Shown here: piece after piece, positions 17,400 to 23,714 of the stretch
Layout of the letters: each line of letters begins with the position of its first letter
How positions within the stretch are numbered: position 1 is the stretch's first letter
NCBI GenBank assembly: GCA_934504345.1
Contig: CAKSVR010000011.1
Span: forward strand, 1 to 61,413
Source of the DNA: an uncultured Agathobaculum sp.
Lineage (GTDB): Bacteria > Bacillota > Clostridia > Oscillospirales > Butyricicoccaceae
DNA: 61,413 nt
Direction of reading: 5' to 3'
Translations under genes and position numbers: made by a program
Notes under the pieces: generated by a model
Told to the model about the DNA's origin: nothing
Database searches by the model: none
The model's input: the letters and a program-made list of their open reading frames with translations, nothing else

Positions 17400-17639
17400 T
17401 TAGAACGGCTCATCGGCAAAGCCGCCGATAAAGCCGATGATCGAGCCGACAGCACCGCCGACGGCTGCGCCTGCCGCCGTACCGACCTCCGCGCCGAAGA
17501 ACGTGCCGACCGGCCCGAAAAACGAACCGCCTACCGCACCGACACCGGCAACGACCGCGCCGCCGATTCCGGCACCGGTGGTGCCGCCCATAGCCGCACA
17601 GGATGCGCCGTTGGCCATGCGTCTTGCAAATTCATTCAT
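17400..17639 (-). CDS. Glycine-rich small protein with glycine-zipper pattern
   Basis: The 79-residue protein begins MNEFARRMANGASC and continues with repeated small-residue runs (GGTTGAGIGGAVVAGVG, GTAAGAAVGGAVGSIIGF), the spacing seen in glycine-zipper membrane peptides and some class II bacteriocins. It has no classical signal peptide and no double-glycine leader cut site that I can place with confidence. One Cys is present. GGGAGG lies 7 bp before the ATG. It sits between paralogous peptides 2 and 3, so it is probably expressed with them. A membrane-inserting role is inferred. Confidence 0.72.
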   Translation of the reverse strand: MNEFARRMANGASCAAMGGTTGAGIGGAVVAGVGAVGGSFFGPVGTFFGAEVGTAAGAAVGGAVGSIIGFIGGFADEPF

Positions 17640-17676
17640 GCTTCCTGCCTCCCTTCCTTTGGATTTTCAGAACGTG

Positions 17677-17748
17677 TCAGTTCTTGTCGATCGTGTCGAT
17701 GATCTCGGCTACCAGACCGAGAATAGCGATGATCGTCTGCGGTGTCAT
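17677..17748 (-). CDS. Short hydrophobic peptide 3 (PSM-like)
   Basis: The 23-residue peptide starts MTPQTIIAILGLVAEI and ends DTIDKN, a tail that looks like the IIDTVNK part of staphylococcal delta-toxin. It is a paralogue of peptides 1 and 2, with the conserved GGCAGGTGAAA site. It follows peptide 4 in the same transcription unit. Confidence 0.74.
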   Translation of the reverse strand: MTPQTIIAILGLVAEIIDTIDKN

Positions 17749-17788
17749 ATCTTTCACCTGCCTTTACTATGTATTTCTTTCAGGAGGA

Positions 17789-17887
17789 TCAGTCCTTTGC
17801 GGTTTCCACCTGCTCTGCGACGAACTTGACAGCTTCGATCACCATCGCAATCGCGGTGATGATAACGCTCGGCTTGAGATCTTTCAT
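17789..17887 (-). CDS. Short amphipathic peptide 4
   Basis: The 32-residue peptide starts MKDLKPSVIITAIAMVIEAV and ends with KD. It predicts as one amphipathic helix with charged residues on one face, unlike the MTPQ paralogues in sequence but alike in kind. GGGAGGG precedes the ATG. It is the first gene after promoter element 3 (GTGTGAAA-N16-CGATA), so it heads the unit of five small genes. Confidence 0.68.
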   Translation of the reverse strand: MKDLKPSVIITAIAMVIEAVKFVAEQVETAKD

Positions 17888-17912
17888 GGTGTTTTCCCTC
17901 CCTTCACTTAGT

Positions 17913-17960
17913 TATCGTCTTTCACACGCGGTTTTTCACACTTTCCGGGAAATTTTTTTG
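17913..17960 (-). promoter_or_regulatory. Alternative-sigma-type promoter element 3
   Basis: The minus strand reads GTGTGAAA (17934-17941), 16 bp, CGATA (17913-17917), with an A/T tract AAAAAAATTT upstream. The first codon of peptide 4 lies 26 bp downstream of CGATA. Elements 1 and 2 match it in sequence and exact spacing. Confidence 0.65.
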
Positions 17961-17961
17961 C

Positions 17962-18318
17962 TCACTGCGCCAGACCCAGACTGATGGCCGTGGCCTGATC
18001 GACCCGGCCCATCATTTCCACATTCAGGCTGCACAGATAGCGAGATAAGCGCGTTTTGTCGATCACGCGAATCTGCTCGAGCAGAATGCAGGAATTTTTC
18101 AGCAGGCCGTTGTCCGTACCGCACCAGACGTGTGTCGGCAGCGGCTTTTTCGTGCGGCTGCTGGTCAGCGGCGCCACAATGACGGTCGGACTGTACCGGT
18201 TGCCCATATCGTTCTGCAGCACGACCACCGGCCGTTCGCCGTTCTGTTCGTAGCCAACGCCGCCGTGCAGGTCGGCGAAGAACACCTCGCCGCGGCGGAT
18301 TGCGGTATGTACGCTCAA
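17962..18318 (-). CDS. mazF: MazF/PemK-family mRNA interferase toxin
   Basis: The 118-residue protein has the MazF fold signature: IRRGEVFFADL, NGERPVVVLQND, TVIVAPLTSSRTKK with PLPTHV, and LEQIRVIDKTRLSRYL. MazF enzymes cut mRNA at short sites and stop growth. The TTG at 18318 follows AGAGGTGAAG and gives the usual family length; the longer upstream frame runs through the promoter. No MazE-like antitoxin gene is next to it. Promoter element 2 lies directly before it. It ends 2 bp before the A/T tract of element 3. Confidence 0.92.
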   Translation of the reverse strand: MSVHTAIRRGEVFFADLHGGVGYEQNGERPVVVLQNDMGNRYSPTVIVAPLTSSRTKKPLPTHVWCGTDNGLLKNSCILLEQIRVIDKTRLSRYLCSLNVEMMGRVDQATAISLGLAQ

Positions 18319-18350
18319 ATGCTTCACCTCTTTTTCCCTTTCTATTTCTA

Positions 18351-18397
18351 TATCGGCGGATTTCCGACCGATTTCACACTTCACGAAAAATTTTTTC
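18351..18397 (-). promoter_or_regulatory. Alternative-sigma-type promoter element 2, before mazF
   Basis: The minus strand reads GTGTGAAA (18372-18379), 16 bp, CGATA (18351-18355), within GCCGATAT, which equals the sigma-D/FliA -10 sequence; the -35 part differs from the sigma-D TAAA. The tract AAAAAATTTTTCG lies upstream. The mazF TTG is 33 bp downstream. Confidence 0.68.
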
Positions 18398-18428
18398 GGA
18401 GAACAGGAAAACCGCCTGTTCTCCTTTT
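18396..18428 (-). terminator. Terminator after the 119-aa gene
   Basis: GGAGAACAGG and CCTGTTCTCC form a perfect stem, with runs of T on both sides. It ends the unit from element 1 before element 2 begins. Confidence 0.85.
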
Positions 18429-18430
18429 TG

Positions 18431-18790
18431 TTACAGCCGCCGGGTTTGGAGTTCCAGCTTGACGATCTGCTGCCAGTACAGGTGCTCAAAGGCGATCTCC
18501 GGCTCGGTCTGCCCGTCAGCCAGATGCAGCGTGCGGCCGGTGAACCTGCGTCCGGCGACCGACTGCAGCACCGGGCGTTCGTCCGCGAGCGTTACCAGCG
18601 CGGCGAGCAGCTCCACCGGCAGTACGGCGGCGATCGCATCGGCCTGCCCGATCAGCGGGCGCAGTACGTCCACCTGCTTTACGGTTTGGGTATACGGCAG
18701 CACCTGCACCGTGTCGCCCAGCACGCGCGCAAGGTCGCGCAGCTGCGGTTCGGTCATGGTGTGGCGCGATATCCATAACACGGTTTTCAA
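18431..18790 (-). CDS. Uncharacterised 119-residue protein
   Basis: The TTG at 18790, after GGGGAGGTGAAAAA, gives MKTVLWISRHTMTEPQLRDL, then a hydrophobic helix DAIAAVLPVELLAALVTLA and RRFTGRTLHLADGQ. The first strand and the alternating pattern suggest a small alpha/beta (Rossmann-like) fold. I recall similar proteins on mobile elements of gut Clostridia, but I assign no function. It follows the 29-residue peptide gene by 35 bp and should be co-transcribed with it from element 1. Confidence 0.65.
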   Translation of the reverse strand: MKTVLWISRHTMTEPQLRDLARVLGDTVQVLPYTQTVKQVDVLRPLIGQADAIAAVLPVELLAALVTLADERPVLQSVAGRRFTGRTLHLADGQTEPEIAFEHLYWQQIVKLELQTRRL

Positions 18791-18825
18791 TTTTTCACCT
18801 CCCCTGCTTGTGGATTTAGGTCTGC

Positions 18826-18915
18826 TCAGCGGCAGATAAAGGTTTCCAGCCAAGACAGCGGATTGTCCTCGTCAAACAGCGGGAAATCCAGCCACGGTTC
18901 ACGGATAAACATCAT
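18826..18915 (-). CDS. 29-residue peptide heading the element-1 unit
   Basis: The peptide starts MMFIREPWLDFPLFDED and has the end SWLETFICR. It is rich in aromatic and acidic residues and is not a plain membrane helix. GGGAGGTGAACC precedes the two adjacent ATG codons. I do not recognise it. It may be an effector peptide or a leader peptide for the 119-residue gene. Confidence 0.5.
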   Translation of the reverse strand: MMFIREPWLDFPLFDEDNPLSWLETFICR

Positions 18916-18955
18916 ACGGTTCACCTCCCGTCCTTTCTAAGTCCTTCTGTATAGG

Positions 18956-19002
18956 TATCGGAAATTTTTCGGCGGTTTTCACACTTCCCGAAAAATTTTT
19001 TT
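18956..19002 (-). promoter_or_regulatory. Alternative-sigma-type promoter element 1
   Basis: The minus strand reads GTGTGAAA (18977-18984), 16 bp, CGATA (18956-18960), with AAAAAAATTTTTCGGGAA upstream. It precedes the 29-aa peptide ATG by 40 bp. Confidence 0.66.
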
Positions 19003-19029
19003 GAGAGGGTTCTTTGCCTTACACAATGT

Positions 19030-19073
19030 TATCGGTTGGAGGAACGGGGTTTTTCACAGTTCGGGCAAAAAAA
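19030..19073 (-). promoter_or_regulatory. Diverged promoter element 4
   Basis: The minus strand reads CTGTGAAA (19052-19059), 17 bp, CGATA (19030-19034). It is one base longer in the spacer than the other three and lies between the array 2 terminator and element 1, with no gene of its own. Confidence 0.45.
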
Positions 19074-19074
19074 T

Positions 19075-19109
19075 AAAACCGACCTGTCAAAATTGACAGA
19101 TCGGTTTTT
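19075..19109. terminator. Terminator of CRISPR array 2
   Basis: AAAACCGACCTGTCAA and TTGACAGATCGGTTTTT pair with one mismatch. The stem resembles the terminator of array 1 (AAAACCGA..TGTC) and sits directly after the degenerate last repeat in both. Confidence 0.85.
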
Positions 19110-19110
19110 G

Positions 19111-19415
19111 GTTGTCCCCAAAGGGGCGCGAGTTGTTACGGACATCGCCGAAAGCTTCAAGGCGTACGACATCTATGCGTTGCTGTCCCCCGCAGGGGCG
19201 CGAGTTGTTACATCGCGTTCAGCACAGCCTCTATTACTTCAGCGCGTTGCTGTCCCCCGCAGGGGCGCGAGATGTTACGAAGAAGCTTAACGCTATCAAG
19301 CGTAAGAATCTGCAGTTGCTGTCCCCCGCAGGGGCGCGAGTTGTTACCATTGATATAATATTATTATGTATAGAAAGAAGAGTTTGCTGTCCCCCGCAGG
19401 GGCGCGAGTTGTTAC
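19111..19415 (-). CRISPR. CRISPR array 2 (4 repeats plus one degenerate terminal repeat)
   Basis: The repeat is the same as in array 1, in reverse. Units lie at 19383-19415 (leader-proximal), 19315-19347, 19246-19278 (one change, GTAACATC) and 19179-19211, with a shortened last copy at about 19111-19139. Spacers are 34-39 bp. The leader-proximal repeat ends CAAA, as the first repeat of array 1 does. Transcription is leftward, toward the small-peptide and cas genes. Confidence 0.96.
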
Positions 19416-19503
19416 GCGATGACCGCTCGGCTGGCACCAAGCGGTCATCTGTGTAAAAACCAATGATCGTAAGGGGCTGACTGCAAAACAGTGTCCCTTT
19501 GTT
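19416..19503 (-). ncRNA. Leader of array 2, homologous to a type I antitoxin RNA
   Basis: From a promoter TTGACA (19534-19539), 18 bp, TATAAT (19510-19515) the minus strand runs about 88 nt to the first repeat. It contains ACACTGTTTTGCAGTCAGCC and a hairpin GATGACCGC..GCGGTCATC next to the repeat. The antitoxin-like RNA at 45208-45293 has the same order: 18-bp-spaced promoter, GTTATGCAGTCAGCTCCT, and a GATGACCG..CGGTCATC hairpin. Where that locus has a toxin ORF, this one has the CRISPR array. Confidence 0.75.
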
Positions 19504-19509
19504 ATCTTT

Positions 19510-19539
19510 ATTATACCCGTTTCGCTCCGCTTTTGTCAA
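19510..19539 (-). promoter_or_regulatory. Promoter reading into array 2
   Basis: TTGACA, 18-bp spacer, TATAAT on the minus strand, just beyond the mfd stop codon. It is nearly consensus. Confidence 0.88.
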
Positions 19540-19550
19540 GCCGGAGCGCT

Positions 19551-22500
19551 TTATTTTGCCGTGGCGGCATACTTCTCCACGAGGATCTTCGCCATCTCCA
19601 TCACGCTCTCGCCCTTATTGAGCCGCAGCGACAGATACGGCGCTGCGCCCGCATTGAGCAGCAGACGGCCCTTGAACGCACTGTCGCCGCACAGGGCGGA
19701 CAGCCGCACGAAGTCGGTTTCCGCGAATGTGAGCAGCAGGCGGCCGTCCTTCTGCTTGATCTCCGCGATGCCCTGTTCGCTGGCGCTCGAGCGCAGCAGC
19801 GCGATGTCCAGCAGCGCCACAGCCTCCGCCGGCGGTTCTCCGAAGCGGTCGATGAGCTCGTCGAGCATATCGCTGCGCTGGTCCTCGGTGCGGATGAGCG
19901 CGATGCGCCGATACAGATCGATACGCTGTCCCGCATCCGCGACATACGCCGACGGCAGATTGGCCGATACCAGCAGCTCGGCGGCGCAGTCCACGCGCGG
20001 CTTGGGCGTTTCGCCCTTTTCTTCCTGCACGGCCTCCTCGAGCAGTTTGAGATACAGGTCGTAGCCCACGCTCATCATATGGCCGGACTGCTCCGGGCCG
20101 AGCACGTTGCCCGCACCGCGGATCTCCAAATCGCGCATGGCAATCTTAAAGCCCGAGCCGAATGCCGCGAACTCGCGGATGGCGCCGAGGCGCTTCTGTG
20201 CGATCTCGCTCAGTGCCTTGCCGTGCCGATAGCACAGGTAGGCATACGCATGGCGCGACGAACGGCCCACGCGGCCGCGAATCTGGTGCAGCTGCGCCAA
20301 ACCCATGTTATCCGCGTTCTCGATAATGAGCGTGTTCGCATTCGGGATGTCGATGCCGGTTTCGATGATGGTCGTGCAGACCAGAATGTCGATCTCGCCG
20401 TCCGCCATCTCGTTCATCACGTTTGCGATCTCTTTCTGACCCATTTTGCCGTGTACGATACCGATTCTCGCATCCGGGAGGCGCTGCTGGAGCATATCCG
20501 CGCAGCGTGCGATGGATTCCACGCGATTGTGCAGGTAATACACCTGACCGCCGCGCGCCAGCTCGCGCCGGATGGCATCGCGCAGCACGCCGTCGTTCTG
20601 CTCGAGCACGAACGTCTGCACCGGATGGCGGTTCTGCGGCGGCTCCTCGATGGACGACATATCGCGGATACCGGACAGCGCCATGTTCAGCGTGCGCGGG
20701 ATGGGCGTTGCTGACAGCGTGAGCACATCCACGGTCTTGCTCATTTCCTTGAGCGTTTCCTTATGCCCAACGCCGAACCGCTGCTCCTCATCCACAACGA
20801 GCAGGCCGAGATCCTTGAACTTTATCTTCTTGTTGAACAGCTTGTGCGTGCCGATAACGAGGTCTATCGAGCCCGCCTCCAGCTTTTTGAGCAGCGCAGT
20901 CTGCTCCGAGCCGGTCTTGTAGCGTGTGAGCAGCTCTATGGTGATGGGATGACCCTGAAAGCGCTGCATGGCAGTCAGATAATGCTGCCGCGCGAGCACC
21001 GTTGTCGGCACGAGTATCGCCGCCTGCTTGCCCGCAAGGATGCACTTCATCACCGCACGCAGCGCGACCTCGGTCTTGCCGAAGCCGACATCGCCGCACA
21101 GCAGGCGGTCCATCGGCCGGTCGGACTGCATATCGTCCTTGATCTCCGCGATGCACCGCAGCTGATCCTCGGTTTCCTCATACGGGAAATCCTCCTCGAA
21201 CTCCCGCTGCCACGCATCATCCTCCGGAAAGGCAAAGCCCTTGACCTTGGCCCGCTCGGCGTACAGCTTGATCAGCCCCTCGGCCAGCTCCTTTGCGGCA
21301 GCCTTGGCGCGTACCTTGGCCTTGTGCCAGTCCGTGCCGCCCAGCTTGTTCAGGCGCACGCGCTCATTATCGCCGCTGCCGATATATTTGGAGATCAAAT
21401 CGAGCGAAGTCGCCGGAACATACAGCCGATCCGTGCCCGCAAACGCAATCTGGATGTAATCGCGCTCGGTGCCGTCGAGCTCCATCGTCGTCATGCACAG
21501 AAACCGGCCGATGCCGTAGTTTTCGTGTACGACAAGGTCGCCCGGTGTCAGGTCGGTGTACGACTTGATATGGTCGCGGTTCGACCGCTTCGCCTTGTCC
21601 TTTTTTCGCCGCGCGAGGACCTGTCCCTCGGTCATCACGACCAGACCGAGGTCGGGGTACTCGAAACCGGCGGACAGCGTGCCCTCCATGATGTTGACAC
21701 AGCCGCCCTTGGGCAGCAGGTCGCTGAGCTGCACCTTCAGACCGCTGTCGGTCAGCGCATCCAGCATATTCCGGCAGCGCAGCGCACTGCCGCAGACCAC
21801 CGCCACGGCGCGTCCCTGCTCGATATAGCTGCGGATGTCTGCGGCGGCCATGTCGAGATTGCCGCCGTAGGCGTTCATCTGGTTGGCGACAAAGTTCTCC
21901 AAATGCTGCGGCGTGAGCTCGGGCACATTGTTGAGAAAGCTGTCCAGACGTAAGATCCGGCGTTTTACGCCGCTCACACCGACAAAGTCCAGCGCGTATT
22001 CCCCGAGATTCGGCGGCATTTCGCCGCGCTCGAGCAGCGCCGTTATGTCATCGGCCACGCGGGCGTGGAAATCGCGCACGGCATCGCGCAGCCGCGGCGT
22101 GTCCTCGATGATAACGATGGCGTTTTCCGGCAGATAGTCGAACGCAGTCGCCATTTCCGGATAGATGAGCGGCAGATACTTGTCCGCCGCAGGCAGCGAA
22201 CCCGTTTCGCGCAGACGTTCGGCATCGCGTTCGAGGTTTGCCTGCAAATCCGCGTGCTGCTTTTTCCGGCGGCTCGCGGTGAGCGACAGAACGGCTTTCG
22301 CCAGTCCGGCCGCGCCGCCTTTCGCCAGCGCCGGAATCGCCTCCATGCACGGCAGACAGCGCAGGCACTCGCACTGCTCTAAACGGCGCTGACTGCCCTC
22401 GTCGAACGTGGAGATGGAGTCCACCTCATCGTCCCAGAACTCCACGCGGTACGGGTGCTCGGCCTGCGGCGGGAAAACGTCCAGAATGCCGCCGCGCACG

Positions 22501-23015
22501 GAGAACTGACCCGTGCCCTCGACCTGCGCGCAGCGCTCGTAGCCCGCGCGGGTGAGCGACTGGGCCAGCTCGTCCAGCGGCGCAGCTTCTCCGACGGCAA
22601 GGCTGACGATGGCGTGCATGAGCGCCTCGGGCGGCATGGTGCGCTGGGCCGCCGCCTGTACGGAGGCCACCGCGAACTGCGCTTCGCGCAGCTCGTCCAG
22701 CGCGGCCAGACGGCGCTGCTCGTAGCCGCGCGATACACCGACTACATCCGCCATCACCAGCTCGCGCGAGGGCAGCTGCACGACCTCGCGCTCGGCAAAG
22801 CCGCGCAGATCGGCGGCAAAGCGGTTTGCGCTGTTGTCATCGTCGGTCAAAACCAGCACCGGACAGCCGGTGTCCAGTCCCAAGGCTGCGGCAAGGTGCG
22901 CCTTGTGTATCGCCGCCAGACCCACGGCCAGCATGGGCGTTTTGCCCTCGGTCAGCGCTTGCTTCAACCGTTTGTATTCATTCAGATAAGTTATACTTTT
23001 CGTAATATCATTCAC
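19551..23015 (-). CDS. mfd: Transcription-repair coupling factor
   Basis: Mfd removes RNA polymerase stalled at DNA lesions and recruits UvrA. The 1154-residue protein has the UvrB-like N-terminal part, the polymerase-interacting CarD-like domain (DLVVHENYGIGRFLCM, about 490), and a SF2 translocase with Walker A GDVGFGKTEVALRA, the DEEQ box VVDEEQRFGVGH, and TLSATPIPRTLNMAL, then GRVGRSSRHAYAYL. The C-terminal TRCF domain is complete. A GTG start at 23015 follows GGGAGGTG. The full length agrees with the family. Confidence 0.98.
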   Translation of the reverse strand: MNDITKSITYLNEYKRLKQALTEGKTPMLAVGLAAIHKAHLAAALGLDTGCPVLVLTDDDNSANRFAADLRGFAEREVVQLPSRELVMADVVGVSRGYEQRRLAALDELREAQFAVASVQAAAQRTMPPEALMHAIVSLAVGEAAPLDELAQSLTRAGYERCAQVEGTGQFSVRGGILDVFPPQAEHPYRVEFWDDEVDSISTFDEGSQRRLEQCECLRCLPCMEAIPALAKGGAAGLAKAVLSLTASRRKKQHADLQANLERDAERLRETGSLPAADKYLPLIYPEMATAFDYLPENAIVIIEDTPRLRDAVRDFHARVADDITALLERGEMPPNLGEYALDFVGVSGVKRRILRLDSFLNNVPELTPQHLENFVANQMNAYGGNLDMAAADIRSYIEQGRAVAVVCGSALRCRNMLDALTDSGLKVQLSDLLPKGGCVNIMEGTLSAGFEYPDLGLVVMTEGQVLARRKKDKAKRSNRDHIKSYTDLTPGDLVVHENYGIGRFLCMTTMELDGTERDYIQIAFAGTDRLYVPATSLDLISKYIGSGDNERVRLNKLGGTDWHKAKVRAKAAAKELAEGLIKLYAERAKVKGFAFPEDDAWQREFEEDFPYEETEDQLRCIAEIKDDMQSDRPMDRLLCGDVGFGKTEVALRAVMKCILAGKQAAILVPTTVLARQHYLTAMQRFQGHPITIELLTRYKTGSEQTALLKKLEAGSIDLVIGTHKLFNKKIKFKDLGLLVVDEEQRFGVGHKETLKEMSKTVDVLTLSATPIPRTLNMALSGIRDMSSIEEPPQNRHPVQTFVLEQNDGVLRDAIRRELARGGQVYYLHNRVESIARCADMLQQRLPDARIGIVHGKMGQKEIANVMNEMADGEIDILVCTTIIETGIDIPNANTLIIENADNMGLAQLHQIRGRVGRSSRHAYAYLCYRHGKALSEIAQKRLGAIREFAAFGSGFKIAMRDLEIRGAGNVLGPEQSGHMMSVGYDLYLKLLEEAVQEEKGETPKPRVDCAAELLVSANLPSAYVADAGQRIDLYRRIALIRTEDQRSDMLDELIDRFGEPPAEAVALLDIALLRSSASEQGIAEIKQKDGRLLLTFAETDFVRLSALCGDSAFKGRLLLNAGAAPYLSLRLNKGESVMEMAKILVEKYAATAK

Positions 23016-23103
23016 AGAGGTTCACCTCCCGGTCTAAATGGAAAATAAACGATACTCTTCAATCTCCGCTCTCAACTCTTCACTCTAATATAGAAAGACA
23101 CCA

Positions 23104-23131
23104 AAAGGGCAGATTTTTCAATCTGCCCTAA
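23104..23131 (-). terminator. Terminator after nifU
   Basis: GGGCAGATT and AATCTGCCC form the stem, with TTTT following on the minus strand, between nifU and mfd. Confidence 0.88.
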
Positions 23132-23162
23132 TGTTATGCGTATTTTTGGCGGGATATGCGCG

Positions 23163-23597
23163 TTAGTCTGCCTTGTGGCAGGCTTCGCAGTCCGCATCAC
23201 AGCCGAGGATCTCAGCCGGGTCCTTGCCCATGCGCTTGTAGTAGTCCGAAATTGCAGAGCGCAGAGCCTCCTCCGCCAGCACGGAGCAGTGCATCTTTAC
23301 CGGCGGCAGACCGTCCAGCGCCTCGGCAACAGCCTTGTTGGTCAGCTTGAGGGCCTCCTCGAGGCTCTTGCCCTTGACCATCTCGGTCGCCATCGAGCTG
23401 GTCGCGATCGCCGCGCCGCAGCCGAACGTCTTGAACTTTACATCCTCGATGATGCCGTCATCCGACACCTTGAGGTAAATCTTCATAATATCGCCGCACT
23501 TTGCGTTGCCGACCTCGCCGACACCGTTTGCATCCTCGATCTCGCCGACATTGCGCGGGTGGGTGAAGTGGTCGAGTACCTTTTCACTGTACTGCAT
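23163..23597 (-). CDS. nifU: NifU/IscU-type Fe-S cluster scaffold protein
   Basis: The 144-residue protein starts MQYSEKVLDHFTHPRNVGE and has the three scaffold cysteines in GNAKCGD, FGCGAAIA and MHCSVLAEEAL. It assembles Fe-S clusters from sulfur passed by NifS and iron. The C-terminus has an extra GCDADCEACHK tail, as in many Clostridia. The ATG at 23597 follows AAGGAG; an upstream ATG in frame lies at the ribosome-binding site. It is downstream of nifS with a REP-like element between. Confidence 0.95.
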   Translation of the reverse strand: MQYSEKVLDHFTHPRNVGEIEDANGVGEVGNAKCGDIMKIYLKVSDDGIIEDVKFKTFGCGAAIATSSMATEMVKGKSLEEALKLTNKAVAEALDGLPPVKMHCSVLAEEALRSAISDYYKRMGKDPAEILGCDADCEACHKAD

Positions 23598-23650
23598 AAA
23601 ATCTATCTCCTTTTTGTCCAATCAAATGAATATATTGCAGGAAAATCAAT

Positions 23651-23697
23651 CGTAGGGCGCGACGACCCCGGCGCGCCGAGTCGTCGCGCCCTACGGG
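23651..23697. repeat. REP/BIME-like palindrome
   Basis: The arms CGTAGGGCGCGACGAC and GTCGTCGCGCCCTACG are perfect inverted repeats around GGCGCGCCG. The same arms occur at 33022-33105 and 50938-51010. It lies between nifS and nifU. Confidence 0.85.
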
Positions 23698-23714
23698 ATA
23701 CGTTTCCGCTTATC

